Of a DNA stretch of 64,000 nucleotides, positions 24,101-34,469 are shown piece by piece. Both the position numbers and the translations under genes were made by a program. The notes beneath the pieces are model-generated. The model did no database searches. It saw only the letters and a program-made list of their open reading frames with translations, and was not told where the DNA came from. The stretch comes from Angiostrongylus vasorum (taxonomy: Eukaryota > Nematoda > Chromadorea > Rhabditida > Metastrongylidae): the NCBI GenBank assembly GCA_018806985.1, contig JADANN010000197.1, positions 1,820,001-1,884,000 on the forward strand, read 5' to 3'. Position 1 is the first letter of the stretch. Each line of letters begins with the position of its first letter.

Positions 24101-25870
24101 AGCTGGCCCACAGGGTGTTTGAGTTACCCATAAACACCCTACAAAGTTTATCCGTTGTAAATTACGTGTTTAATTGACAAGTCTCCGTTCTGTTGGAGTA
24201 ATAAGTAAATAGTAATAAGTTGGTGTACTCGTTGGAGTCGTCTTTCCACACGTGATTTTTAGTTCGCGATGGATATGGTGATTTCCTGACTCGTCTAGTA
24301 ACTAGTGATGTAACCGGCTTGATTAGACAAAGTGCGGTCGTCGAAACTATCAAGTACAATGAGAAAGGTGTTTTCTACGTCATTTCTGGACAATGATATT
24401 TCGAGTCTTTGATTAAAGTTGTCTGCAAAAATTGTTGGAGTTGACAAAACTTTAGCTACTTTTAATCAACGGATCCATCACACAGGTGTCGAAGTGCATT
24501 ACAAGAAGGATGGAAAGGTCTCTATAGTCGAGGGCGATGTCTGTCTTTGTACTATTCCATTGGGAGTGTTGAAGCGATCAGTAAATGCATCCAATGATGC
24601 TCCAAAATTTGAGCCGTTGTTACCAGAAAACACTGTGAATGCCATCAATGAGATGGGCTTTGGGAATTTTAATAAGGTATGTGCCGCCATTTTGGGTTTT
24701 TTTTTCCTTTGTTACTTGTTACTATTTGCTACCTTTTTTTCTTTGTTTTTTTTGGTGGCGGGAGCCTTTTTATCTGCACTGGATTTATAAGTTACGCTGC
24801 GTGTTGTAGGTTGTCCTGATCTTTTCCCGTCCTTTCTGGGACGTTACTCAAAACTATTTCGGTCATCTAAACCATTCGAAGTGAGTATTTCAATCTTTGC
24901 CTACTTAAGGAATATCAGTTGTTGTCTTAACCAAACAAAAAGAGATGTATGCTATCTTTACAGAGCATCTCGTGGAGAAATGTTTTTGTTTACTGCTCTT
25001 AGCCAAGCGCCTGTTTTAATTGCAATGATGGCAGGCGAAGCAGCCAATTTGGACGCACCAAATGAGGTTGAACTAGTATTTTTTTTTCTCCCATGAACTA
25101 GTATTTTTTTCTCCCACTTACCTTTTTTGCTTTCTTACTCATCTTTTTTTCTTCCTTCACTCCTTCACATGTGCATCTCAGTATCGGTTTTATTTTATAT
25201 TTCCTTTTGATCTTTGGGTTCTGCTAATAGATCTTTTCTCTACTTCAGGTCATTGTACGTAAGGCTATGAATGTCTTGGCTAATATCTTCGGTTCAGCGT
25301 GTCCGAAAGGGGGTGAGACTTGTATCGGTTTGGCTAATGTCACTTTCTTAGAAATATTTGTGACACCGTGAGATATAAATTTAGCCTGTCGAAGCAGTGA
25401 TTACTCGTTGGCATAGGGACCCATTTGCCGGTGGATCATATGCCTACATACCATGTGGCAGCAGTGGTAAGCTTTTTTTATGTTAGCTTTTTCTGCAGAG
25501 TTGTCGAACTCCTGTAAGTCTCTATTCAGAAGAGTTAAAGTACAGAAGTCCATTCGGCCTTAACTTGAGCGCTATTTATGAAGATGGGATTGTGTTATAT
25601 ACATGGTCATTCATTATTCAGGATTCATAAAACAGTTATACATTTTCCGCATGATGAGCGGAAGCTTTTTATTCATTATATATGTGACTTCTTTATTAGG
25701 TGATTTATGTGATACGTTGGCCGAGCCTGTTCGCGCTCGCAACGAAGACGGTTCATACAGTGGTCCTGAACGAATTTTTTTCGCTGGTGAGCACACATGT
25801 GGACGGTATCCTGCCTCAGTTCACGTGAGGAATATATCATTTCTTTTAAATTATCAAGAATGTGAAATGT

Positions 25871-25942
<72 letters not shown>

Positions 25943-26262
25943 GGAATTCATGTATTTATATTACGTTGTATTCTGTACGAGAATAATACGACAATACCAG
26001 TCGACATAATTGATCACATATCCAGGGTGCTTGGCTGAGTGGAGTTCGTGAGGCAGCTAGGATAGCTGGCGTCTTCCTTGGGTGTCCGTTCTCAGCGTCA
26101 CATTTGACTGATCCTGAATGTGTTCTCCTTGACAGTGATGACGATGAAAATGATGAAGGCAGTGCATGTGAGACCGAGGAACCAGAAGGTGATCGTGCTG
26201 GTGACGAAGAGGCCAAGGAGAACGGGACCAACCTTGAACGGTTTCCTACTATTAGGTTGTAA
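15161..26262 (+). CDS. spr-5: LSD1/KDM1-family histone demethylase (SPR-5-like)
   Basis: FAD-dependent nuclear amine oxidase that removes mono- and dimethyl marks from histone H3 Lys4. Exon starts-ends: 15161-15318, 15427-15557, 15636-15714, 15786-15869, 15953-16074, 16878-16965, ~17142-17277, 20524-20625, 20718-20841, 22384-22533, 22783-22856, 23758-23906, 24263-24367, 24486-24676, 24810-24880, 24964-25066, 25249-25312, 25385-25466, 25700-25824, 26026-26262; about 790 residues. Seen in order: SWIRM (SRLPFDK to [15 protein letters not shown]), FAD motif [28 protein letters not shown], a tower insertion of about 115 residues, MGFGNFNK with the Lys equal to human Lys661, FFAGEHT and an acidic tail. 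Start: ATG within the first exon if trans-spliced, or further 5' if the 4468-5235 exons belong. Two junctions are irregular (see findings). Confidence 0.93.
16075..16877 (+). other. LSD1 intron 5, nothing recognised
   Basis: About 800 AT-rich bases between two certain demethylase exons. No repeat family from this window was recognised in it. Confidence 0.4.
17365..20432 (-). mobile_element. RTE-type non-LTR retrotransposon, full length but frame-broken
   Basis: Antisense element filling LSD1 intron 7. Minus-strand order: 5' leader (20432-20080); endonuclease ORF 19998-19435 with [16 protein letters not shown] and [12 protein letters not shown], the APE-type catalytic region; linker pieces 19306-18874; reverse transcriptase pieces at 18926-18738 ([13 protein letters not shown]), 18551-18279 ([17 protein letters not shown]) and 18301-18098 with the active-site FADDIAIF; a C-terminal segment at 17754-17545 ([15 protein letters not shown]); and a 3' end with TCCAAGTATCCAAGTAAG. 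This arrangement is typical of RTE elements common in hookworm genomes. Several frameshifts show it is no longer autonomous. Confidence 0.9.
20900..21262 (+). repeat. SINE-like family B copy
   Basis: tRNA-like head GGGCGGATAGCACAGTGG with a GCGCGATTCCGCTC B-box-like block, a body of about 250 bases (AAATTGGTACCGGCC, CTCAAGCAGTAGCCGAAGCC) and a tail ending GACGTGAAGACGGGTAATAT. It lies in LSD1 intron 9. Confidence 0.75.
21897..22180 (+). repeat. SINE-like family A copy
   Basis: Head GAGCGCGTGTAGCGCAG and GGATCCATCCCCCGCGCCC, body, then the CTTAATGAAGTCGAGTGCAT block and a CCTTTATCTTT end. It lies in LSD1 intron 9. Confidence 0.75.
22985..23240 (-). repeat. SINE-like family C copy
   Basis: Inverted copy in LSD1 intron 11. 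It faces the oppositely oriented copy at 23255-23510. Confidence 0.6.
23255..23510 (+). repeat. SINE-like family C copy
   Basis: Head GCGGTGTGGTGGTGAGCGCC, B-box-like GTGTTCGGTCTCCACC and tail GGTCCGGAGTTTTGC. It forms an inverted pair with its left neighbour. Confidence 0.7.
23518..23690 (-). mobile_element. truncated short RTE derivative
   Basis: Only the 3' 170 bases of the ~390 bp family remain, beginning on the plus strand with repeated TACTTGATACTTGA and then ACGGCCCGCC. The 5' truncation is typical of target-primed insertion. It lies in LSD1 intron 11. Confidence 0.65.
25876..25937. repeat. (TA)n microsatellite
   Basis: About 30 uninterrupted TA units within LSD1 intron 19. It causes the artificial YIYIYI reading frames there. 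Confidence 0.95.
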
Positions 26263-26431
26263 CATTTGTAATGTTCGATCTTGTTGTTTTAATTTTCCGT
26301 GTAATTTTTTTAAAAAAATTCTTTCCTTTACATATGTTAAATATATATTTTTGAAAGTACAAAGTCTGCACTTTCTATATCGAGCATTGGTTTTTCGTAC
26401 GATTTATTATTCTAACGTTTTTATAGGCTTT

Positions 26432-26880
26432 AACTTTTGTATGAATCAACGTGATATTCGTGTCCTTTTTTTGTACGAGTGGAAGAGTGGACATAATGCG
26501 GCTGTAGGAGCTCGGAATATCAATGACGCGTTTGAAGACGGTTTTGTTAACGAACGCACCATTCGTCGTTGGTATGCAAAGTTTGAATCCGGTTACGAGA
26601 GCCTTGCAAACGACGAGCGTGGTAGGCCAGAAATTACGGTAAACGATGAGGCACTTCGTGCTATAATCGAATCAAATCCACGTCAAACGGTCTGAGAAGT
26701 TGCGACAGAGTTTGGAGTCAGTGCTATGACCATTTCAAGTCACTTACAATTCATCGGTAAAGTTAACAAAATGGATAAACGGACCACGCCAACTCAACGA
26801 AAAGCAAAAAACTCAAAGTCGAGAAAAAAACCCAACGTGAAAAAACTCACAGAAATCTGATTGACCGTAATGTGAATGGA
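26432..26880 (+). pseudogene. mariner transposase fragment
   Basis: An open frame covers the N-terminal helix-turn-helix region of a mariner-family transposase: MNQRDIRVLFLYEWKSG..., INDAFEDGFVNERTIRRWY and ESNPRQTV (to 26692). An in-frame TGA follows, then residues resembling the second DNA-binding block (ATEFGVSAMTISSHL), then frame loss near 26800. The D,D34D catalytic domain is absent. The fragment starts about 170 bases after the LSD1 stop codon, so it may sit in that gene's 3' UTR or just downstream. Confidence 0.8.
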
Positions 26881-28063
26881 TAAGGGCCTGCAGTGTAAGA
26901 CACTCATATTCAATCCATGTGCGCGTATATACTTTGTTCTTCATTAAGTTTATGCACTTTCCAAGATCTCATTTGTAATTCATAGTTTGTAACGGTTGCG
27001 ATCTGTTCCATTCTCGTTATATTTTCCATTGTTTAGAATGCCATCTAATTCAACCATAGTACCACAGATTAATTGTATGCAATACATGTGCGAAGAATAA
27101 AGGTGGGCGAAGTGCTTTGCATTAAGTACAGAATTCCCTCAATGGTTTACTGAGACAGGCAGGGCTTTCTTACTGCAACGTTGATATTCAGTGCATAATT
27201 TTTCCAGTATAGATGCTTTATTAGGTATGGTCCATGAGGTGTTCTTTTGCGCTTTGTAATCTACAAGGGTAAGGAAGTTTAGTATTGAAACCTGAAGTGC
27301 TGCCAATTTGGACAGTGGTTGGCTATGAACGATGACACGTCATTGAGCAGACTTTAAATTGGCTCGATACTCACATCATATGCGCTCAACAGTGTTATTT
27401 AGCGCGATATTTTAACGATTGAGTCGAATCACTACTCGAAAGATGGTGAAAGCGGCGAAACTTTAACCGAGTAGAAGTTTGGTAACGACCTCGTGTTAGC
27501 TCAAGTACATAAGAAAGCATTGGTCATTTCGTGCAGTTTGTCATTTTGGAAAGAGTTCTTATATCATAGTAAGACGTGGATTTACTAACGTTTTGGACGT
27601 TCCACACTGTACCTACAAACTGCATCTTTACCTGCAATCAACAGTTTTCACATAGGACGTATCTATCTGATTCAATTTTGTCAACGTCCAAGTTTCAGCT
27701 TTTAGAACTGCGTCAATTCAGCTCTAAGTTAATTACCTGCATGGCCGAGAATGACTATTCCTATGAGTGGTATGGAGTATTCGTTAGTGTGCAAACCTAT
27801 GTATTCCGCTCAATTCCCCCACTGAAAAGTTGAAGTAGCGATCGAGTGCTTTACGACCTGTCTTGTAGGAGATTTATTAATATGAGGCTATCAAATCTGC
27901 CTCTTCCCATAGAATGGGGGCGCAATCGGATGACATGCAAGCGTAGGACTGGAACTCCACCAGCTCAGCTGTGACAAGCTAGTAGTCCTCATGGAATCAT
28001 TTCATCTCGTCACTATTTGTCGCTTGTCACGACATATATTTATTGCATATCCGTTCATCTCAA
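26881..28063. other. intergenic, no gene recognised
   Basis: An AATAAA lies near 27097 on the plus strand. It is the first clear one after LSD1, but over 800 bases from the stop. No repeat family or exon was recognised. Confidence 0.35.
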
Positions 28064-28369
28064 TCACAAACGGATCCCAAACATAGACCATAAGTCCAGG
28101 GCCAATTGTCTATTTATACCGTAATGACAGCTATCTAGCGGTTTTAGAGAATACATTTTTAGGCTACTCCTAATTTTATCGCCAATGCCTTTATCTTCTT
28201 CTTGCAATTCATTTTCTTTGCGCTTTCGAACGGAAAGAACGTGAAGTTCCACGTTGTCTTCCACATCTCCCCTCATTGTCATTTCACTTGCGATGAGGAG
28301 TCGATCTTTATTCAAATCTTTGCGATGTTCTTCAATGTATATCTTCAGGACGATAGAAAAAAAAGGCAT
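28064..28369 (-). CDS. hypothetical ORF or exon, charged protein
   Basis: An open frame of 101 codons with a protein-like composition: rich in Lys, Glu, Asp and Arg, with IYIEEHRKDLNKDRLL and RKRKENELQEEDKG. A possible acceptor (CCTGAAG) lies inside it near 28345. The codons look more like coding DNA than the simple-sequence frames nearby. No family was recognised and no partner exon was found. It could be a remnant of a larger gene or a transposon piece. Confidence 0.25.
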   Translation of the reverse strand: MPFFSIVLKIYIEEHRKDLNKDRLLIASEMTMRGDVEDNVELHVLSVRKRKENELQEEDKGIGDKIRSSLKMYSLKPLDSCHYGINRQLALDLWSMFGIRL

Positions 28370-29209
28370 CTTCTGTAGGTGTGCTAATCTCTCAACTCAA
28401 GTTCTCTTCTTATTGAGGATCTTTATGAAGTTGTCGTTCAACCAGCATCATCCACTATGTGAGGCGTAGAAACTCAACTTTTGACCGGTTACTAACGTAT
28501 TTCACTTGCAATTCATGTAATGAAACGTGGTTATCGCATAGAAGAATGGATATGAAAGTACTGAGACCTTCTCCACATATGTTATAAACCGACTATCACA
28601 AGCTGACAATCCCGAGATTAAATGATGGGTGAGTTGTTACAAGTTTGCAACCACCAATCAATGGTTCTACTCCCACTAATACGTTACAGGAAATCTGGTA
28701 TCGTGGTAGATGTCTTGGTTGGATGCCCTATTTCATCTTTGTTTTTTCCCTGCTAACTCTAATGCTTCATATGAGATATCATTCTTAATTTTACACCTGT
28801 TTGAAATTGAAATTTTTTGTTGAGAACTGGGTTCTGTTCTTGTGCGATTAGAACACTTCCATGTCATCAAGAAGGATCTCTGATTTCTGTAGGTTTTCAT
28901 TGATAACATTTATTATAGGCTGAGATTTGTGCTCTAATTTGAAAGGAAATACATACCATTGTTCTCAGAAATGTACATTAAAGACTGCTAAAATGATCTA
29001 AGGATGAGGCATTTGGCATCGATGATTTTCTAAGGTATGAACAGTGTATTCGACTTTGTCAAGCATTTTTAGAGATGAAAGAATGCATATCTGGCCTACA
29101 CAGTCAACTGCGGTAGCATCTTCCGATGTATTAATGATATCCGGAAACTAAGGAAATTGCTGCCTTCCATGAGCTGAATTCAAAGCTACCAAGACCATGT
29201 AAGTCAATA
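28370..29209. other. intergenic, nothing recognised
   Basis: AT-rich sequence without exon-like segments or a recognised repeat. Confidence 0.35.
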
Positions 29210-29214
29210 CTAGA

Positions 29215-29500
29215 GGACACATGTAGCGCAGTGTTCAGACGCGCTCTGCAGTACACATGGAATCGATCCCGGCGTCCCATGCCCACCAAGATTTTCATCC
29301 CTCCAGGGGCGGCGATTTGGTACCAGACTTGTCTACGAGGATAGCATCACTGGCTCGATACATCGGCAGACCACCGCGAGTAATTGTAAAGGCCAGATAT
29401 TCATTTAATCACCTCTAAACGATGCTTAATGAAGTCGAATGCACTGCCCACCCTTCATGGATTGATCAACGCTGAAAGCTTTTTATGGATCGGTATGGGT
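29215..29500 (+). repeat. SINE-like family A copy
   Basis: Head ACATGTAGCGCAGTG and GGAATCGATCCC, body TGGTACCAGACTTGTCT, 3' block ATGCTTAATGAAGTCGAATG. Confidence 0.75.
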
Positions 29501-29587
29501 GTACGGCAAATACTCTTTGTTAAGTGATTTGCAGTATAATGGATTAAGTGACAGAAGTAAATACAACTAAGACAGAATGGATACATT

Positions 29588-29870
29588 CTTTCTTTATCTT
29601 TATATTTATCTTTCCCTTTCTTTCCCTTTCTTTCTTTCTTTCTTTCTTTCTTCCTTCTTTCTTTCTTTCTTTCTTTCTTCCCCTCTTTCTTTCCCTTTTT
29701 TCTTTCCCTCTTTCTTTCCTTCTTTCTTTCCTTCTTTCTTTCTTTCTTTCCTTCTTTCCTTTTTTCCACTCCCTTTTTCCTCTCCTTTTTCCCTTCCTTT
29801 CCTTCATTCCTTCCTTCCTTCCTTCCTTCCTTCCTTCCTTTCTTCCTTTCTTCCTTTCCTATCTTTCTCG
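29588..29870. repeat. (TTTC/TTCC)n pyrimidine microsatellite
   Basis: About 280 bases of almost pure pyrimidine on the plus strand, shifting from TTTC to TTCC units near the right end. It directly follows a family A SINE. It generates false Phe/Ser-rich and Lys/Glu/Arg-rich frames. Confidence 0.95.
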
Positions 29871-29880
29871 CCATAGATCA

Positions 29881-30534
29881 GGGGGAACTAGAATGTAAAA
29901 TCAGTGTTTTTGAGCGTGACGTTTAAAATACCGATAAAACACTATCAGTAAGATTTGACAACTATTTCTAGAGAAAAAAAGTGCGAAGACGCATTGACGA
30001 ATGTCTACCGAACCACTCTGACTTATTCATTTACAGTACAGTTACATTTATACAGGCCTCATCAGTGATTTACAATCTTGACATAGCTAAGCGATTGTGA
30101 GCTTCAGTTTCAAGGTACAGCAAACACTTCGCAGTACTTTCCTCAATGGCAACAGGTTCTGTGGTGGATACCCTCTTCACTAACACTAGTCACTACCTGG
30201 AAAGTAACCTCGTCCGAAAAAGTTTTTTGAATATTCTCAAATGTAAGTTCCAACTGCTCCCAAATCAGACTTGATACAGCGTCTGCCTAGGGTGTAATGT
30301 AGATATAGCAAGAAGTTCTTTGCTGTAAAGTAAACCACTGGAAAAGGATACGGTAGAATTAACGCATGACGCCCACTGTGTATAAAAAGGTCGAAGAAAC
30401 GAGACGAGTAACATCGGCCATTCTTTGTTTCTTGTTTATTGAACTCGTAAATTGAAGAACATACATACCAAGTGAAAGGATAAAAAATGAAGATCTCTGC
30501 TTTGGTCAATCTTAATGGGATATCTACACTAATC
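29881..30534. other. intergenic, nothing recognised
   Basis: No exon or recognised repeat. Confidence 0.35.
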
Positions 30535-30750
30535 TTAGAAGTGATTGAATGCATATCTAGCATCTACAACGATTTTTAGTTGATTACCGATTTATAAAGT
30601 CAATTTTGCTATCCTTCCAGGTGAATCTAGTACCCGTGGATTCAGGAGGAATGGAAGACTTGGCGAACTCGGGAAGTGGGATCGAGTCAACGAATATGGC
30701 TTTATCGCAGGGTACTTCTAACCACTGCGATACACGTGCTCTTAAATCGC
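30535..30750 (-). repeat. diverged SINE-like family A copy
   Basis: Weak but ordered similarity: GTGATTGAATGCATATCTAG, AATCTAGTACCCGTGG, then GTGGGATCGAGTC and a degraded head. Confidence 0.5.
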
Positions 30751-31190
30751 TAATGATAGATATAGATGGCATCGAGTTATTCAGTTTACATAATAAAGTC
30801 GTCAATGCTCAAAATCCCAGTCTATTCCATTAAGGGGTACATCCAAAACTTATAGTATCGCTGTAAATAGTGGTAGTGAAGCTAATGGGAAATTTACGAG
30901 ATCAAGAAAGTACCTCTACAGCGGCAATTCAATGATAACTCTTTCCTCAAAAATCTGAAAGAGTTTCAATAGAAACATAATGGTTGCTATGTAGAGCGAT
31001 AGAAGTTACGTTATTTTGGTGTCTGCAACGCCTAATGTTACCGTGTCTTCTCATCAAGTCCGTATATAATCGAAATCCACAAACAAAACAAAAGTATACG
31101 AGTTACCCTTTTCTTTATTTCTCATAAATACTAGCACTTGAAAGGATTTTTATTTTTCTTCTTTATCTTTTAGTTACATACGTCCCGAGG
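30751..31190. other. intergenic, nothing recognised
   Basis: No exon or recognised repeat. Confidence 0.35.
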
Positions 31191-31194
31191 GCGC

Positions 31195-31480
31195 TTGTAG
31201 GCTAGTGCTCAGAGGCGCCTTGCAATACACATAGGATTGATTCCCGCACCCCCAGTGTCACCTAGCCTTCCATCCCTCCGTGGCTCCGTGGTCACCAAAC
31301 CGAACTTGTCTGAGAGGATGGATAGCTGCGCTGGCTGGATTCATCGGTAGGCCACTGCAAGCCATTGTAAAGGATAGATTTGCATTCAGTCACATCCAAA
31401 CGATGCTTAGTAAAGTCGAACGCATGGCGGATCTCTTAAAGATTAATCAACGTTGAGAGCTTTATCCTTTATCCTTTTAC
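31195..31480 (+). repeat. SINE-like family A copy
   Basis: Head GCGCTTGTAGGCTAGTGC and the 3' block ATGCTTAGTAAAGTCGAACG, ending ATCCTTTATCCTTTT. Confidence 0.7.
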
Positions 31481-32099
31481 GTCTTTTTTTCCAGATGTCC
31501 ATTCAGGGGTGATGATTATTGAACTCCTGAGGTACCTGTTGCAATAACCTACAAAAAGTCATCTTAGAAGACTTCAAAATCCAATTTTCCTTCAACTCCA
31601 TTCAAAATTTACATATGCATTCAACTGGCAATATCCTGTAAGCGACCCATAAAATAGATAAAAACGGAAAATCTGTATTGTTTCTTATAAGAAATCAAGG
31701 AAATGTAACGATTCCAGTCCTCTGGAGCGCGCATGATCAGCACTAGATGTAGGCGTGCGAGGAGGCTTTCTGGCTAAGTACTTTCTAGAATGGAACATAG
31801 ACGTTATGAAGTGTAGAAAGTGATTTTTTTCTAACTCGATGTTCACAACATGAATTGTTGGTTGAAAATATGATGTCAACTTGCATCGGCTTAGGGAGTG
31901 GCAAGTGAAAGTGCAGTCAATACCAAGTTTTCTCGCAACCTATCTTAGATGATTGATAAATACTCATAAACCCAAGGAAGTTTTCGACATTCCTGTCCGG
32001 ACGATCAGATAACATATGTCGAAGACTAACAGGATTTGTGGAAAAGCAGTATGTTCTGATACTAGTACAATGAGTGTGATGTATAAGAAATATGCTCCT
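31481..32099. other. intergenic, nothing recognised
   Basis: No exon or recognised repeat. Confidence 0.35.
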
Positions 32100-32195
32100 T
32101 CTCTATGTTCTTGTTGAGCAAACACCAGGTGTTGCTTCATTCTTTATACCGGGAAACCTGACGTTTTGGGCAGTATCGCCTTCAGCGCTATTTTT
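32100..32195 (-). mobile_element. Penelope-like terminal fragment
   Basis: Resembles the outer end of the element at 310-410: CTTGTTGAGCAAACACCAGG, then CTGACGTTTTGGGCAG and CGCCTTCAGCGC. Confidence 0.55.
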
Positions 32196-32517
32196 TTACG
32201 TCCCTTCCACTGAGGGAGAGAGAAGAGAACAGCCACTTAGAGTCGCATATGCTCTTTCTTTCTGAACAATAGCGGTCACAGTATCAGCGGAACAGAAGAT
32301 ATCATCGATAAAAAATGTGGTGGAAGAAAAAAAAGAGTTGCTAAACGTGACTTAGTGGTCACGTAGGTGTGATATTATTCCCCGTCGTGCTCCCCGTGTG
32401 ACCCAGCAGATGCAGATTGTATTTTCGCGGGTGCAGTAATTGTAACAGATGTAGCGTCACACAAAAAATTAATCCCATAGACTTACCAGTGATCTCATTT
32501 CCACTGATATAGAATGC

Positions 32518-32765
32518 AGCACGCATAGCGCATTGGTTAGACCTGGCCTCGTTAGTTCGACCAAGCGCACCTATGGCTTGCCGATGCCTTCCATCCTTCC
32601 GGGGTCGGCAAATTGGGACCAGACTTCGCTGGGAGGATGTCAGCCCTGAATTGATACATTGGCACCTCAGTGAAAGCCATTGTACAAGCCAGAAATGCAT
32701 TAAATTACCCCCGATGCCTGAAGAAATCGCCGGAACCTTCATCCTTTATTCGTTAACACATCAGA
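32518..32765 (+). repeat. SINE-like family A copy, diverged
   Basis: Head ACGCATAGCGCATTGG, body GGGACCAGACTTCGCTGG, 3' end CCTTCATCCTTTAT. Confidence 0.6.
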
Positions 32766-32899
32766 GAGGTATTTTCAGTGTAGAGAAAAAAGATGTTTTG
32801 ATTATTTGCTGCTTTTACTACACCATACATCAAATTGAACTCTTCAGTTGAAAGTGACGTATGTTATTATTCATTCACGTGTATGATGAGCTATCTCTT

Positions 32900-33175
32900 C
32901 CTCCAACTTTCTAATGCATAGCCCGTCATCACATCTACTGTGTGGGTCCCAGCACTTCTTGCCTTCGGGTCGTTTTCCACGTATTCATCGTTCACAAAGC
33001 TCTCTTCGAACATTTCGCGTATTGTTCGGTTCTGTATGCAATCTTGGAGATAGCTATGCTAGGGGGTTCCGACGTGGACTGGAGGAGAACGTTGGGAGCG
33101 AGGAATCGAACTAGCGTCTTTCCTTTCTGATCGACGGCATCACTGACCGCTGCACTATCGCCATCTGTTCCTTCT
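32900..33175 (-). repeat. SINE-like family B copy
   Basis: The minus strand reads a tRNA-like head near 33175-33105 (GGCGATAGTGCAGCGGTC and AGTTCGATTCCTCGC). The 3' end near 32925 shows the complement of GTGCTGGGACCCACACAG. Confidence 0.65.
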
Positions 33176-33204
33176 GGATTATAAAATATTATGATAAAAA
33201 AATA

Positions 33205-33495
33205 AAGGATAAAGTTCTCGGCGTTGATCAATCCCTTATTGATGCGCCATGCATTCGACTTCATTAAGCATCCATCGTTTGGATGTGATTGAATGCATAT
33301 CTGGCCTTTACAATGACTCGCGGTGGCCTACCGATGTATCGACCCAGTGTTGCTATCCTCCCAGACAAGTCTGGTACCAATTTGCGGACCCCCGGAGGGA
33401 TGGAAGGCTTGATGGGCCACGGGCGCGAGGGTCGATTCCACTTGTGTGTCGCACTGGCACCTCCAACTACAGCGCCACACGCGCTCAAAATATTA
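33205..33495 (-). repeat. SINE-like family A copy
   Basis: Well preserved copy. The plus strand shows GTTGATCAATCCCTTATTG, TGATTGAATGCATATCTGGC, CCAGACAAGTCTGGTACC and GAGGGTCGATTCC. It abuts the family B copy at 32900-33175. Confidence 0.8.
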
Positions 33496-34469
33496 TGATA
33501 CACTTTAAAATGTGTTGAAATTGGCAACGAATCAAAGTAGGATAAACGCTGTAAGTAATTATTTTAACATGGGTTCGAACGTCGTTCTTAATTACGATGC
33601 ATTTCTCGATTTTACACTGTATCAGTCATGAATGTTTTGTATGCGGCAAGCTGCACCATACCCAGTTGGTTGAAATGATTACGGGAATCTGCCACCCTAG
33701 GTTTTGTTTGCACCTAGAAAGCAACAAACCTCCGCCTGATGACCAAATTGCTGTGAATACATCTTAGCACAGATTTGGCAACACCTTTTTCGGGAATTTC
33801 ATAAAAGCTTCGCTTGATTTGCGTTCACAACGAGAAGGACTCATTGAGACGAGGAAATGACAGATCTTTCAACTGATCCCACACACAGGAACTCGGCTAT
33901 TTCCATGATGCTACGATGTGCAGGATAGTTCAGGATGGGATAGCAAAGTATGGTGAACTTCTTCACATTTTCAGATAATCCTCCGAAATAGCGACGATGT
34001 TCTCGTATCGATTAGGAACCATCACCAAATCACACCTAAAAGTGGACAAATTTGTACACATTAGTAAACAACACAGACAGGTTTTTCTTGTCGTTATTTA
34101 AAATGATCGTACAGTGTAAACCAGATCCGCCAAGGTTTCAAATGAAGAAAAAAAATGCTAGCCCTTATTACCGTGACTGCCTATTCCAGAGTCAACCATA
34201 GTTCCTCATTTGGTTTCGTTGTTACACCGTCTAGAATAAAAAACAACTTACTGTCCTGTCAACCTAACTGGTTGTTAGGACTCTAAAGGGCGCAGAATAT
34301 CAACCGAATACCCTTAACACTGATGAAGAATTACATATGAACCTGTCAATGTCAGAGAAAACGTGAACAAGAGTCTATAATTTGAAAAATACGAAAGTCA
34401 TACGGTATCTGACATTAAAAAAAATTGATTTCCTACATGATCAAGTTATCTGGATTTATTCTTTCTACT
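33496..34469. other. intergenic, nothing recognised
   Basis: No exon or recognised repeat. Confidence 0.35.

Noticed and set aside
25603..25986. 127-codon ORF running into a Tyr-Ile repeat
   Set aside because: Only its middle is real (LSD1 exon 25700-25824). The rest is intron and (TA)n.
29455..29898. Lys/Glu/Arg-rich and Phe/Leu/Ser-rich ORFs of up to 139 codons
   Set aside because: They are translations of the pyrimidine microsatellite and do not reflect coding selection.
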